From Lachnospiraceae bacterium (lineage in GTDB: Bacteria > Bacillota > Clostridia > Lachnospirales > Lachnospiraceae): a stretch of 64,000 nt of DNA. The notes beneath the pieces were generated by a model that searched no databases, had not been told where the DNA came from, and saw only the letters and a program-made list of their open reading frames with translations. Positions 24,909 to 34,152 of this stretch are shown in pieces. Location of the stretch: NCBI GenBank assembly GCA_017624855.1, contig JAGAMF010000005.1:124001-188000 (forward strand), written 5' to 3'. Both the position numbers and the translations under genes were made by a program. Every line of letters begins with the position of its first letter. The first letter of the stretch is position 1.

Positions 24909-26030
24909 ATGAAAAAAGAACGTTTGATAAATATAGAAATACTGAGAATAATTGCCATGGTATTTGTTGTGTTACTTCATTATCTGGGTAAGGGAAGTAC
25001 CTTGCTGGCATGGGGTGACCCTGCATTTGGAGTTAATACATGGATAGCGTGGGGACTTGAATCGTTTGCGTTGGTTGCGGTAAATGTTTATGTTATAATA
25101 AGCGGTTATTTTTTGGTTGAAAGCGATTTTAAAATAAATCGAATTATAAAATTATGGTTCCAAATCTTTTTCTATTCGGCAGGTATTTGGTTATTGTTTC
25201 TTGCTTTGGGAATGGTTCCGGCGGATTATTCCGGTGGTTACTGGATATCGATGTTTTTACTCCCGGTTACATCAGGGCATTATTGGTTTGCATCAACATA
25301 TATTTTTGTGTGCCTGATTGCACCCTTTTTAAGTGTTGCTGCACGAAAAATGAGCAAGAGACAGTTGCAGACATGTATTGTTGTTCTTTTGATTTTATTT
25401 TCCAGAGTGTGGAGAATTGTTTTGCCTATGTCTACGCCTATTGATGACAGAGGATATGGTATTTTCTGGTTCGCAACGCTTTTTATGATTGCTGCATATA
25501 TTCGATTATATGTTCCGAAAACCGGAAACTGGATAAAACCGTTTTTGGTTTATGTTATTTCATCGGTACTGCTGTTTTTATCGTTACCGGCACTTGGCAC
25601 AATCACTGTGTTTGTGGGCAAAATGGAAAAGTATTATCGTGTCTTTTTCGAATATAACGCGCCGTTTACCATTATTGGAGCGATTGCTTTGTTTTTGGCA
25701 TTCCGAAATATGAATATTAAGGCTGAAAAATTGGGTAAGGTCATAAGACTGATTTCCGGAGCTACTTTCGGTGTATATTTGATTCATGAACATACTTTGT
25801 TAAGAAGCATGTGGAGCGGAGTTTGGAAAGTTCAGGAATACTATCAAACGGATTATTTTGTACCGCATTGTATTGCTGTGGTTGCTTGCGTTTTTGTGGT
25901 TGGAATCCTAATTGATTTGATTCGTCGGCTGCTGTTTGCGGGAATTACAAAGATTTTCCGCCTTGAAAAGATTGGTAAAAAAATATCCGCAGTAGATAAG
26001 TTTTTTAATAATAAAGCAGAGGAAAAGTGA
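24909..26030 (+). CDS. Membrane acyltransferase (family 3, OafA/WecH-like)
   Basis: The 373-residue protein has about ten hydrophobic helices and the N-terminal signature ILRIIAMVFVVLLHYLG, where the histidine of the R..a...V...H pattern is part of the active site in acyltransferase-3 enzymes, which O-acetylate surface sugars. The GVYLIHEH segment near residue 290 is also conserved. It overlaps the next gene by one base (TGATG), so they are translationally coupled. Surface polysaccharide or lipid modification is likely; the acceptor is unknown. Confidence 0.85.
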   Translation: MKKERLINIEILRIIAMVFVVLLHYLGKGSTLLAWGDPAFGVNTWIAWGLESFALVAVNVYVIISGYFLVESDFKINRIIKLWFQIFFYSAGIWLLFLALGMVPADYSGGYWISMFLLPVTSGHYWFASTYIFVCLIAPFLSVAARKMSKRQLQTCIVVLLILFSRVWRIVLPMSTPIDDRGYGIFWFATLFMIAAYIRLYVPKTGNWIKPFLVYVISSVLLFLSLPALGTITVFVGKMEKYYRVFFEYNAPFTIIGAIALFLAFRNMNIKAEKLGKVIRLISGATFGVYLIHEHTLLRSMWSGVWKVQEYYQTDYFVPHCIAVVACVFVVGILIDLIRRLLFAGITKIFRLEKIGKKISAVDKFFNNKAEEK

Positions 26031-27769
26031 TGAAGAATAAAGCACGCATATGTGATATTATACTTTCTGCCATTTTATTTTTGGTGCCATTTTTACATGT
26101 TAATATTGGGTTAAGCGTGGCGGATCAAGGCTATAATTTAGCTAATTTTGAGATGTTTCCTCACATGAATCAGACATGGATGATTGCTACATTGGTAGCT
26201 AATTTGGTAGGTAAAATTTTTACTTTGCTTCCGTTTGGGCATTACATGGTGGGAATGAATGTGTACTGTACCCTCTTGCTTTCGGCGATTTCAGTGTTGT
26301 TGTATTTCATATTAAAAAAAGATTATAACAAGTACTCGGTATTTATCGGGTTGTTGATTGCAGTGTTTTTTAGTTGGGCGCCTAAGGTTACTTTGTACCA
26401 ATATCTTTCCTATTACTTATTCTGTATTGTCGCGCTAATTTTGGTGAAGGGCCTGTTTTTGCAGAAGCGTAAACTCTTGTATATAGCGGGGGTTTTGCTG
26501 GGACTTAATTTGTTTGTGCGTTTCCCCAATATAACACAGGCAATGTTAATTATTGTTGTGCCCTTTTATGCTGTTTTATATAAAAGAGAAATAAAAGAAG
26601 TTGTAAAAGACATCATCGTTTGTATCGCAGGATATGGCAGTGTGGTAATTCCTGTAATATTGGTGATAGAGCTACTGTGTGGAAAGGGAACCTATATCGG
26701 CATGGTACATGGTCTGTTTGCCATGACGGAGCAGGCCGCAAGTTATACACCGTTTTCCATGGTTTCGGGAATGTATACTTCTTATTTGGAAGGTATAAAG
26801 TGGTTTAAATGGTTTCTCTTAGAAATGGTAATTTTTACCGGAATTTACGGATTTCTTAGAAAGAAATGGCAAAAATATTGCAGCCATGCGCTTTTAGCAC
26901 TTGGTTTTGTTGTGATTTTAAGAATATATTGGTACTGGGGAGTTTTAAATATTCGGTACACAGAGTATACATCCGTATACATATGGGGAGTATGCTTTCT
27001 CCTGATGAGTATACTTTTATTATTAGCGGTCATTGTTTGGCCCAAATATGAGAAAAATAAAAAAGTATACGCATTGACAGTGCTTGTGATTATTTTTATT
27101 ACTCCGTTGGGCAGCAATAATGTGTTGTATTCCAATTTTAACAATCTGTATTTGGTGGCACCTGTTGTGATTGGAACACTGACAGATATATTGGCGAAAC
27201 AAAAAGACAGAGAGAAGTCGGAAAAGAAGCGGTTATGGAATGTCTCGGCGGTGCCGACGATACTTGTGGGATATATGTTGGTTGGACTTCTTCTTGTGCA
27301 AACGGGAATGTTTCATGCGTTTTTTGTTTTCGGGGATGAAGGAATTAACGGAAACAAAAAGTATATTGTGCAAGGGAATGAAGTTTTGACCGGTATATAT
27401 ACTACAGAGGCAAATGCCGAAGAGTTTAGTAATATTACTGCATATATGGAGCAGGAACGATTTTTAGATGCGGAATATATTGTGTGGGGACATTCGCCGG
27501 TGCTTTTTTATGCGTTGGAATTGGATTGTGCAATTGGACATATCTGGCCGACATTGGATTCCTATTCACAAGAAGAAATGGAAGAAGATATTGCGGTGTT
27601 GGATGAGTATCCGATTATTATTTATGAATCCAGATATTACTCTGATTTGTTTGATGATTCTGTAGAATGGGATGATAAAACAAAGATGATCTGCCAACTG
27701 TTAAAAAATGGGGAATACACGGAAGTATACAGAGGTGACTATTACGCCATTTGTATTCCCGGAAAATAA
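26030..27769 (+). CDS. Polytopic membrane protein, GT-C glycosyltransferase-like
   Basis: The 579-residue protein has about 11-12 hydrophobic segments over its first 430 residues and a soluble C-terminal part of about 140 residues (from about VQGNEVLTGIYTTEANAEEF). A long first outer loop with the acidic pair region VADQGYN at about residues 30-36 resembles GT-C enzymes that use lipid-linked sugars, where an Asp sits in the first loop. ATG 26030 overlaps the acyltransferase stop and has an AGAGGAAA site; a GTG at 26027 is less likely. It probably acts with the acyltransferase on a cell-surface glycan. Family membership is inferred from topology. Confidence 0.62.
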   Translation: MKNKARICDIILSAILFLVPFLHVNIGLSVADQGYNLANFEMFPHMNQTWMIATLVANLVGKIFTLLPFGHYMVGMNVYCTLLLSAISVLLYFILKKDYNKYSVFIGLLIAVFFSWAPKVTLYQYLSYYLFCIVALILVKGLFLQKRKLLYIAGVLLGLNLFVRFPNITQAMLIIVVPFYAVLYKREIKEVVKDIIVCIAGYGSVVIPVILVIELLCGKGTYIGMVHGLFAMTEQAASYTPFSMVSGMYTSYLEGIKWFKWFLLEMVIFTGIYGFLRKKWQKYCSHALLALGFVVILRIYWYWGVLNIRYTEYTSVYIWGVCFLLMSILLLLAVIVWPKYEKNKKVYALTVLVIIFITPLGSNNVLYSNFNNLYLVAPVVIGTLTDILAKQKDREKSEKKRLWNVSAVPTILVGYMLVGLLLVQTGMFHAFFVFGDEGINGNKKYIVQGNEVLTGIYTTEANAEEFSNITAYMEQERFLDAEYIVWGHSPVLFYALELDCAIGHIWPTLDSYSQEEMEEDIAVLDEYPIIIYESRYYSDLFDDSVEWDDKTKMICQLLKNGEYTEVYRGDYYAICIPGK

Positions 27770-27799
27770 AAGATTCTTGTCATTAAAGTTAAAAAAGGC

Positions 27800-27903
27800 T
27801 TGAAAACCTTGAAAAAGTGTGCTATCATGGATTTCCGTGATGTAATAAATTCCTTGCTCCCTGCATAAGCAAGGGGCCAGAGACCAAAAGGAGGTAAAGA
27901 AGC
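27800..27903 (+). promoter_or_regulatory. Promoter and leader of rpsF-ssb-rpsR (S6:S18 leader candidate)
   Basis: TTGAAA (27800-27805) and TATCAT (27823-27828) lie 17 bases apart. The 70-base leader contains a hairpin CCTTGC/GCAAGG (27852-27874) and a strong AGGAGG before rpsF. S6/S18 operons of bacteria often carry an autoregulatory leader that binds the S6:S18 complex; the hairpin placement is compatible with that but I cannot confirm the consensus. Confidence 0.6.
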
Positions 27904-28194
27904 ATGAACAAGTATGAATTAGCTGTTGTTGTCAGTGCAAAAATCGAAGAAGATGCAAGAGTTGCTGTTGTGGACAAGTGCAAGGCACTCATTGAAAGAT
28001 TCGGTGGTACAATCACAAATGTGGATGACTGTGGCAAGAAGAAATTAGCCTATGAAATCCAGAAGATGTCTGAGGGTTACTACTATTTCATCTCTTTCGA
28101 AGCTGAATCTACTGCGCCCGTTGAAATCGAAAACCGTATTCGTATCATGGACAATGTACTCAGATATTTGTGTGTTAGACAGGACGAAGCATAG
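27904..28194 (+). CDS. rpsF: 30S ribosomal protein S6
   Basis: The 96-residue protein binds the central domain of 16S rRNA as a heterodimer with S18. It shows the family start MNKYELAVVVS, and the segment IQKMSEGYYYFISFEAES is typical of S6. Length matches the family. A GGAGG site precedes ATG 27904. It heads the conserved operon rpsF-ssb-rpsR, transcribed from the promoter at 27800. Confidence 0.97.
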   Translation: MNKYELAVVVSAKIEEDARVAVVDKCKALIERFGGTITNVDDCGKKKLAYEIQKMSEGYYYFISFEAESTAPVEIENRIRIMDNVLRYLCVRQDEA

Positions 28195-28208
28195 AAAGAA
28201 GGTAAATA

Positions 28209-28649
28209 ATGAATAAAGTTATTCTTATGGGTCGTTTAACAAGAGATCCCGATGTTAGATATTCTCAGGGAGCAAATGCAACTGCTGTTGCAAGATATAC
28301 ACTTGCAGTAGACAGAAGATTTAACCGTAACGATGAGAACAATACTGATTTTATCAATATTGTAGCTTTCGGTAAGGCGGCTGAATTTGCTGAGAAATAT
28401 TTTCATAAGGGAATCAAGGTATTGGTTACAGGTCGTATTCAGACCGGTAGCTATACCAATAAGGATGGTCAGAAAGTTTACACAACCGATGTTGTTGTAG
28501 AGGACCAGGAATTCGCAGAAAGCAAGAATGCTTCCGGCGAAGGGGGAAATGCAGGCGGTTTTGGTAACAGATCCGAGAGCCCTGCAGCGGCAGACGGAGA
28601 TTTCATGAGTATTCCTGATGGAATCGTTGAGGAGTTGCCGTTTAACTAA
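28209..28649 (+). CDS. ssb: Single-stranded DNA-binding protein
   Basis: The 146-residue protein has an N-terminal OB fold (residues 1-105; MNKVILMGRLTRDPDVRYSQ, then DFINIVAFGKAAEFAEKY) that coats single-stranded DNA as a tetramer, a short Gly/Ser-rich linker and an acidic tip. The tip reads EELPFN, with one asparagine after the usual PF, which normally ends the protein and contacts repair partners. The gene lies between rpsF and rpsR with 14 and 30 base gaps, the usual order in bacteria. Confidence 0.97.
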   Translation: MNKVILMGRLTRDPDVRYSQGANATAVARYTLAVDRRFNRNDENNTDFINIVAFGKAAEFAEKYFHKGIKVLVTGRIQTGSYTNKDGQKVYTTDVVVEDQEFAESKNASGEGGNAGGFGNRSESPAAADGDFMSIPDGIVEELPFN

Positions 28650-28679
28650 GTGTTTTGATTTCAGATAGGAGGCAATATT

Positions 28680-28943
28680 ATGGCATTCGTGAAAGCAGAT
28701 AAATCCGATTCTCCCATGAAGAGAAAAGGCGGAATGCGCAGAAGAAAGAAAGTATGCGTTTTCTGTGGCAAGGATAATGTTATTGATTACAAGGATACTG
28801 CTAAGTTAAAGAGATATGTATCCGAAACAGGTAAGATTCTTCCCAGAAGAATTACAGGAACCTGTGCTAAGCATCAGAGAGCACTGACAGTTGCTATTAA
28901 GAGAGCACGTCATGTTGCACTTATGCCTTATACAGCAGAATAA
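28680..28943 (+). CDS. rpsR: 30S ribosomal protein S18
   Basis: The 87-residue basic protein contains the S18 core [20 protein letters not shown] followed by [14 protein letters not shown], which binds S6 and 16S rRNA. Its N-terminal part has CVFCGKDN, a pair of cysteines typical of zinc-containing S18 forms (with C in TCAKHQ). An AGGAGG site precedes ATG 28680, and the operon ends at the terminator beginning at 28951. Confidence 0.97.
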   Translation: MAFVKADKSDSPMKRKGGMRRRKKVCVFCGKDNVIDYKDTAKLKRYVSETGKILPRRITGTCAKHQRALTVAIKRARHVALMPYTAE

Positions 28944-28950
28944 GTAAGAT

Positions 28951-28985
28951 AAAACCGATCGTCTTTGGATGGTCGGTTTTTTATA
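28951..28985 (+). terminator. Intrinsic terminator of rpsF-ssb-rpsR
   Basis: AAAACCGATC (28951-28960) pairs with GGTCGGTTTT (28971-28980), with one G-U, followed by more T. Confidence 0.88.
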
Positions 28986-29095
28986 TATAAATTTTTACTG
29001 GTCGAATGATGTCGCTTTTTAGGGGAAAACCCCAAAATATAGTATAAAAAGACCATGACATTCAAAATAATGTTATGGAAGTTCTTTGACGAAAA

Positions 29096-29104
29096 TGGTA
29101 TAAT
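29096..29104 (+). promoter_or_regulatory. Extended -10 promoter for gdpP
   Basis: TGGTATAAT (29096-29104) is an extended -10 box, with a poor -35 region upstream. The predicted start near 29111 lies inside an open frame that extends upstream of gdpP, supporting the downstream ATG at 29178 as the true start. Confidence 0.55.
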
Positions 29105-29177
29105 TAATCCATGTGGGATGATTGTATTTCACAGAGGAACTATTGAAATAAAAGCAAAGACGATAAAGAGGGTTGCA

Positions 29178-31223
29178 ATGTCAAAGAAGATTAAACTTAG
29201 AGGCAGATTCAAAACCTATAAAATTACATTGTATGTTTTAGGGATTGTTCTTGTTTTGATGACGATCGGTATATATTTTCTGGATTACAGAGCGGGTATT
29301 ATTATAAATTGCTTTGTGTTGCTTTATTTTGCGGGGCTTTTATTTGCCAATATCAGAAGCAAGCAGTCGCTGATGAATGAGCTGATTAGCTTTGCTACGG
29401 AGTATGGGCAGGTGCAGCGCCAGATTCTTCGGGAATTACAGTTGCCTCATGCTCTTTTGGACCAGACCGGTAAGGTGATTTGGACCAATGCGGAATTTGA
29501 GAAGTTGGTGGAAGAAGAGAAGGGATACCGTAAATCCATAACCAATCTTTTTCCCACCATTACGATGGACAAGCTTCCTTTGGAGGAAGAGGAAACTCAG
29601 TATGAAGTCTCTTATAAAGAGAGAGATTTTATGATGAAAATGAAGCGTATCAATGTCAGTGATATGGTTCAAAACAGCGAAATGATTGAAGTGGAAGATG
29701 GTGAGAGCTACATCATCGGCTTGTATCTTTTTGATGAAACCGCCCTTAAAATTGCGTTGAAGGAAAATGATGACCAGAGCTTGGCGGTCGGTTTGATTTA
29801 TTTGGATAATTATGAGGAAGCATTGGAAGATGTTGAAGATGTTCGTCGTTCCCTTTTGCTTGCGTTAATCGATAGAAAGATCAATAAATATGTGGCTTCC
29901 GTTGACGGTATTGTGCGAAAGCTGGAAAAAGATAAGTATCTTTTAATCCTTCGCAAAAAAGCCGTAACCCAGTTAAAAGAAGGTAAATTTGAAATTCTGG
30001 AAGATGTAAAAACCGTTAACATCGGTAATGAAATTCCGGTAACTTTAAGTATGGGTATCGGACTTGGAGGCCTTACATACGGCCAGAACACGGAATTTGC
30101 CAGAGCAGCAATCGACCTTGCACTGGGCCGCGGCGGTGACCAGACGGTAGTGAAGATTCCCGGAAATATTCAGTATTTTGGTGGTAAGAGTCAGCAGACC
30201 GAGAAGAGCACCAGAGTAAAAGCCCGCGTAAAAGCACAGGCGTTAAAAGAAATTATCGAAGCCAAAGATCAGCTTTTTGTCATGGGCCATAGACTTCCCG
30301 ATGCGGACAGTTTTGGTGCCGCGGTAGGTATTTATGCCATTGCCAAGGCGTTGGATCGTAAGGCCCATATTGTTATGAATGATGTAACACCGTCCCTTCG
30401 TCCCATGGTAGAGCTTTTTGAAAAGAATTCCGACTACGACGAGGATATGATTCTCACCAGCCAGGAAGCTCTGGAAAAGCTTGGAAACAATGCGGTGCTG
30501 GTTGTTGTGGATATCAATAAGCCTTCCATTACAGAGTGTCCGGAATTGTTAAAGCATTGTAAAGCCATTGTGGTATTGGATCATCACAGACAGAGCGAAG
30601 AAGTGATTGATAACGCAACGCTGTCTTATATTGAACCTTACGCCTCATCCGCTTGTGAAATGGTTGCGGAGATTTTACAGTATGTGGAAACCGGTGTAAA
30701 AATTAAGTCTGTGGAAGCAGACTGCCTCTATTCCGGAATCATGATTGACACCAATAATTTTATGACAAAGACAGGTGTGCGTACCTTTGAGGCGGCAGCC
30801 TTCCTTCGTCGTAACGGTGCGGATGTTACCCGTGTGCGTAAATTATTCAGAGAAGATGCTTCCGAGTACATGGCGAAAGCAAAGACGATCCGTGATACGA
30901 TGATTTATCGTAACGATTATGCAATTTCAATCTGTGACGGTTCAGGATGCCAGAGTCCTACCATTGTGGCAGCTCAGGCGGCGAATGAATTGCTTAACAT
31001 TAACGGCGTAAAGGCAAGCTTTGTTTTTACGGAGTATCAGGATAAGGTATTTTTAAGTGCCCGTTCCATTGATGAGCTGAATGTACAGATTGTTACGGAG
31101 CGTCTTGGTGGCGGCGGACATATGAACATTGCCGGAGCCCAGTTTACGGAAGTGACTGTGGATGAGGCAGTGAAGCGTTTGCAGGAAACCCTGGACGAAA
31201 TGATTGAGAATAAGGATATTTAG
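29178..31223 (+). CDS. gdpP: Cyclic-di-AMP phosphodiesterase GdpP
   Basis: The 681-residue membrane protein lowers c-di-AMP. Two N-terminal helices (about residues 15-55) are followed by a PAS-like domain, a degenerate GGDEF domain and the DHH/DHHA1 phosphodiesterase. Motifs seen are HRLPDADSFGAAVG, DHHRQ and, near the end, GGGGHMNIAGAQ. The GGDEF signature is replaced, as in other GdpP proteins. An open frame reaches back to 29055, but the promoter at 29096 and a GAGGG site favour ATG 29178. It is followed by rplI and dnaB, the usual Firmicutes order gdpP-rplI-dnaB. Confidence 0.95.
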   Translation: MSKKIKLRGRFKTYKITLYVLGIVLVLMTIGIYFLDYRAGIIINCFVLLYFAGLLFANIRSKQSLMNELISFATEYGQVQRQILRELQLPHALLDQTGKVIWTNAEFEKLVEEEKGYRKSITNLFPTITMDKLPLEEEETQYEVSYKERDFMMKMKRINVSDMVQNSEMIEVEDGESYIIGLYLFDETALKIALKENDDQSLAVGLIYLDNYEEALEDVEDVRRSLLLALIDRKINKYVASVDGIVRKLEKDKYLLILRKKAVTQLKEGKFEILEDVKTVNIGNEIPVTLSMGIGLGGLTYGQNTEFARAAIDLALGRGGDQTVVKIPGNIQYFGGKSQQTEKSTRVKARVKAQALKEIIEAKDQLFVMGHRLPDADSFGAAVGIYAIAKALDRKAHIVMNDVTPSLRPMVELFEKNSDYDEDMILTSQEALEKLGNNAVLVVVDINKPSITECPELLKHCKAIVVLDHHRQSEEVIDNATLSYIEPYASSACEMVAEILQYVETGVKIKSVEADCLYSGIMIDTNNFMTKTGVRTFEAAAFLRRNGADVTRVRKLFREDASEYMAKAKTIRDTMIYRNDYAISICDGSGCQSPTIVAAQAANELLNINGVKASFVFTEYQDKVFLSARSIDELNVQIVTERLGGGGHMNIAGAQFTEVTVDEAVKRLQETLDEMIENKDI

Positions 31224-31318
31224 ATTTAACTTTAAAGATATATATTTTATAAAAAATACAAATTATAATATCTGTTACCGAGGTGGATATATTTCGGTTG
31301 CAGCAGAGAGGACATGTC

Positions 31319-31768
31319 ATGAAAGTAATATTATTGCAGGATGTTAAGGCCCTTGGTAAAAAGGGTGATATGGTAGAAGTAAGCGATGGATACGCAAGAA
31401 ACTTTATCCTTCCCAAGAAGGTTGGTGTGGAAGCCAATGAAGTGAATAAGAACGATTTAAAACTTCAGAAGGCCAATCAGGAGAAGGTTGCGAAAGAGCA
31501 GTATGATGCAGCGGTTGCATTGGCAAAAGAATTGGAAGAAATCACAGTAAATGTTTCCGTAAAAGCAGGCGAAGGCGGCAAGGTATTCGGTGCCGTTACA
31601 GCTAAGGAAATTGCTCAGGCCCTTCTTGCACAGCACGGTAAGGAAGTAGACAAGAAGAAAATTCAGTTGGCAGATTCCATTAAGAACATCGGTAGTTTTG
31701 AAGTGTCGGTTAAACTTCATACCAAGGTTACTGCAAAGTTAAGCGTTAAGGTAGATGCTGCAAAATAA
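31319..31768 (+). CDS. rplI: 50S ribosomal protein L9
   Basis: The 149-residue protein begins MKVILLQDVKALGKKGDMVE, the rRNA-binding N-terminal domain, which continues with GYARNFILPKKVG. A long connecting helix and a C-terminal domain ending SVKVDAAK follow. The start at 31319 is set by GAGAGGA 8-9 bases upstream and by the family start; the frame is open further upstream to 31283. Order and spacing to dnaB (23 bases) match the typical gdpP-rplI-dnaB arrangement. Confidence 0.97.
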   Translation: MKVILLQDVKALGKKGDMVEVSDGYARNFILPKKVGVEANEVNKNDLKLQKANQEKVAKEQYDAAVALAKELEEITVNVSVKAGEGGKVFGAVTAKEIAQALLAQHGKEVDKKKIQLADSIKNIGSFEVSVKLHTKVTAKLSVKVDAAK

Positions 31769-31791
31769 TAGGCATGAATTGAGGAACAAAT

Positions 31792-33123
31792 ATGGATGAA
31801 GCAGTAGTAAAAAGAGTATTACCTCATTCAACAGAAGCGGAGCAGTCGGTGCTTGGAGCCATGATTATGGACGCTGATGCGATTACAACGGCATCTGAAG
31901 TTATTACCGGTGATGACTTTTATAATAAACAGTACGGTATTATTTTTGATACGATTGTTGAGCTGAACAACGGCGGAAGCCCTGTTGATTTGGTCACTTT
32001 ACAGAATAAGTTAAAAGAGAAAAATGTGCCGCCCGAGGTTAGCAGCATGGAGTATGTGAAGGATTTTATTTCTTCAATCTATACTTCGGCAAATGTTAAA
32101 AATCATGCGGAAATTGTACAGAAGAATTCGGTTTTGCGTAAGTTGATTCGCACAACGGAGAAAATTACGGATTCCTGCTATTTCCCCAAGGATGATGTGG
32201 AAGTTATCTTGGAGGAAACAGAAAGAAAAGTATTTGAGATTGTACAGAAGCGTAATACAAAAGACTTCGTGCCGATTCAGCAGGTTGTTATGAACGCCTT
32301 GGACAGAATCGAAAAAGCGGCAAAGCAGAAAGGTGAAATTACCGGTGTTACCACCGGATTTACCGATTTGGATTATGCGACAGCCGGATTGCAGCCTTCC
32401 GACCTTGTTTTGGTGGCTGCAAGACCTTCTATGGGTAAAACAGCCTTTGCCTTAAACATAGCCTTAAATGCGGCTCTGAAAGGGCAGAAGACGGTGGCGA
32501 TTTTTAGTTTGGAAATGTCCAAAGAGCAGTTGGTAAACCGTTTGTTTGCCATGGAATCTAAGGTGAATTCCCAGAACTTAAGAACCGGTAAGCTTTCGGA
32601 TAAAGAATGGGACCAGTTGATGGAAGGTGCCATTGCAGTAGGTAAATCCAAATTGGTAATTGATGATACCGGTAGTATCAGCGTATCAGAGCTTCGCTCC
32701 AAGTGCCGTAAGTACAAGCTGGAGCATGGTTTGGACATGATTATGATCGACTACTTACAGTTGATGACAGGTAGCGGTAAAACAGATTCAAGACAGCAGG
32801 AAGTTTCCGAAATCTCCCGTTCCCTGAAGGCTTTGGCGAGAGAGTTGAATGTGCCTGTTGTTGCATTGTCACAGCTTTCCCGTAAGGTAGAAGAGCGCCC
32901 CGATAAGCGCCCTATGATGTCTGACTTGCGTGAATCCGGAGCCATTGAGCAGGACGCGGATGTAATTATGTTTATTTACAGAGATGATTACTATACCAAG
33001 GAAAAATGCGAGAGACCCGGCGTTGCCGAGATTATCATTGCGAAGCAGCGTAACGGCCCGGTAGGTACCGTAGAGTTGGCTTGGTTAGCCGATTACACAC
33101 AGTTCAAGAATCTTGCGAAATAA
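31792..33123 (+). CDS. dnaB: Replicative DNA helicase DnaB
   Basis: The 443-residue hexameric helicase unwinds the fork during replication. The N-terminal primase-interacting domain (SVLGAMIMDADAI) is followed by the RecA-like ATPase with Walker A ARPSMGKTA (about 210-218), Walker B MIMIDYLQLM and the C-terminal VIMFIYRDDYY segment. No intein is present and the length is normal. The gene is directly downstream of rplI and ends before a strong terminator. Confidence 0.97.
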   Translation: MDEAVVKRVLPHSTEAEQSVLGAMIMDADAITTASEVITGDDFYNKQYGIIFDTIVELNNGGSPVDLVTLQNKLKEKNVPPEVSSMEYVKDFISSIYTSANVKNHAEIVQKNSVLRKLIRTTEKITDSCYFPKDDVEVILEETERKVFEIVQKRNTKDFVPIQQVVMNALDRIEKAAKQKGEITGVTTGFTDLDYATAGLQPSDLVLVAARPSMGKTAFALNIALNAALKGQKTVAIFSLEMSKEQLVNRLFAMESKVNSQNLRTGKLSDKEWDQLMEGAIAVGKSKLVIDDTGSISVSELRSKCRKYKLEHGLDMIMIDYLQLMTGSGKTDSRQQEVSEISRSLKALARELNVPVVALSQLSRKVEERPDKRPMMSDLRESGAIEQDADVIMFIYRDDYYTKEKCERPGVAEIIIAKQRNGPVGTVELAWLADYTQFKNLAK

Positions 33124-33143
33124 TTGCAATAGAAGTACGAAAG

Positions 33144-33179
33144 AAAAGAACAAATCAGTTTTATGGTTTGTTCTTTTTT
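33144..33179 (+). terminator. Intrinsic terminator after dnaB
   Basis: AAAAGAACAAA (33144-33154) pairs with TTTGTTCTTTT (33167-33177), followed by further T. Confidence 0.85.
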
Positions 33180-33219
33180 GCTTGTTAAAATGTGCTGATT
33201 TATGAAAGGAGCAATTGTT

Positions 33220-33822
33220 ATGATGCAAACTATGTATTTTATTTCAGAGGCTGCAAAAGAGGTTAAGGTGGAGAATCATGTTTTACGATATTGGGAGGAG
33301 GAGTTAAATCTCCCGGTGAAGCGTAACGAGCAGGGACATCGCTATTATACAAGGGACGATATTGAGCGTTTTGTATATATTAAGCAATTAAAAGAAGAAG
33401 GGCTTCAGTTGAAGGCGATTCGTAATCTTTTAGAAAAGCAGGGTGCAGTAAAGCCTAAAGTTGAGGAGGAAGAGCGTAAAAATGCGGCACCTCAATTAAT
33501 GATATTGAATTCAAATAAAGTAAAACCTTATCGCAATTATGAGGCTGTTGAAGATGATGATAAGCAGGAGAAAGCATATCGGTTGCAGTTGCTTCTTAAA
33601 GCCATGATTGCGGAGGCGGTTAGCGAGAACAATAAGGAGCTTGGTAATGAAATAAAAGAAATCGTGCAAAAGGAGATGGACTATCAGTTCCGCATGCAGG
33701 AGGAGAGAGAAGAAGAGCGAGAGAAAAAGCGCGTGGAGCGTGAGAGCGAGCACTATGCGAAAATAGATGAATTACTTCGTGAGAAAGTTTCAGGCAAAAG
33801 AAAAAAGCATTCACTTTGGTGA
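33220..33822 (+). CDS. MerR-type HTH protein with coiled-coil tail
   Basis: The N-terminal winged HTH is clear (YFISEAAKEVKVENHVLRYW then GHRYYTRDDIERF, about residues 6-55), as in MerR and RacA-like DNA-binding proteins. The C-terminal 100 residues are highly charged with repeated Glu/Lys/Arg (EEREEEREKKRVERES), predicting a long coiled coil as in RacA/DUF3967 proteins. I choose ATG 33220 (200 residues) because AAAGGAGC lies 8 bases upstream; ATG 33202 sits before that site. It has a dimeric coiled-coil, not a small-molecule binding domain, so a chromosome-anchoring or phage-type role is possible. Confidence 0.75.
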   Translation: MMQTMYFISEAAKEVKVENHVLRYWEEELNLPVKRNEQGHRYYTRDDIERFVYIKQLKEEGLQLKAIRNLLEKQGAVKPKVEEEERKNAAPQLMILNSNKVKPYRNYEAVEDDDKQEKAYRLQLLLKAMIAEAVSENNKELGNEIKEIVQKEMDYQFRMQEEREEEREKKRVERESEHYAKIDELLREKVSGKRKKHSLW

Positions 33823-33829
33823 ATGCTTT
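33801..33829 (-). terminator. Terminator of the ferredoxin gene (overlaps the MerR gene end)
   Basis: AAAGCATTCAC (33804-33814) pairs with GTGAATGCTTT (33819-33829) around TTTG. Read on the minus strand it is followed by a run of T (complement of 33801-33806), so it ends the ferredoxin transcript; its arm contains the stop codon of the + strand gene. Confidence 0.8.
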
Positions 33830-33851
33830 CTCCATTAAGTATATTTAATTA

Positions 33852-34022
33852 TTAACCTTCAGTAATTGCTTCTGCAGGACATGCATCTGCACAACCACCG
33901 CAATCGATGCAAGCATCTGCATCAATAACATACTTGTCAGCGCCTTCGCTGATTGCTTCTACGGGACACTGTGCTGCACATGCGCCACAAGATACGCAAG
34001 AATCACCAATTACATATGCCAT
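33852..34022 (-). CDS. 2[4Fe-4S] clostridial-type ferredoxin
   Basis: The 56-residue protein carries two CxxCxxCxxxCP clusters: SCVSCGACAAQCPVEAIS and ACIDCGGCADACPAEAIT. It transfers low-potential electrons, for example with pyruvate:ferredoxin oxidoreductase, hydrogenase or radical SAM enzymes. An AAGGAGGG site is 7 bases before the start. A promoter is seen just upstream on the same strand. The gene is next to pflA, whose enzyme needs reduced ferredoxin or flavodoxin, so a partnership is plausible. Confidence 0.97.
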   Translation of the reverse strand: MAYVIGDSCVSCGACAAQCPVEAISEGADKYVIDADACIDCGGCADACPAEAITEG

Positions 34023-34071
34023 GTTAAAACCCTCCTTAATTAATGCAAATATGTTTGATTAACTTATACAT

Positions 34072-34100
34072 ATTTTAATACAAATAAAATTGAATATCAA
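34072..34100 (-). promoter_or_regulatory. Sigma-A promoter of the ferredoxin gene
   Basis: On the minus strand TTGATA (complement of 34095-34100) and TAAAAT (complement of 34072-34077) are 17 bases apart and 50 bases before the ferredoxin start. Confidence 0.75.
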
Positions 34101-34152
34101 GAGGTTAATAACAACCTATCGATGATATGTTTAGAATTTTATACCAAAAAGG

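Noticed and set aside
29055-29177. 41-residue N-terminal extension of GdpP
   Set aside because: A promoter -10 box lies within it and a better ribosome site precedes ATG 29178.
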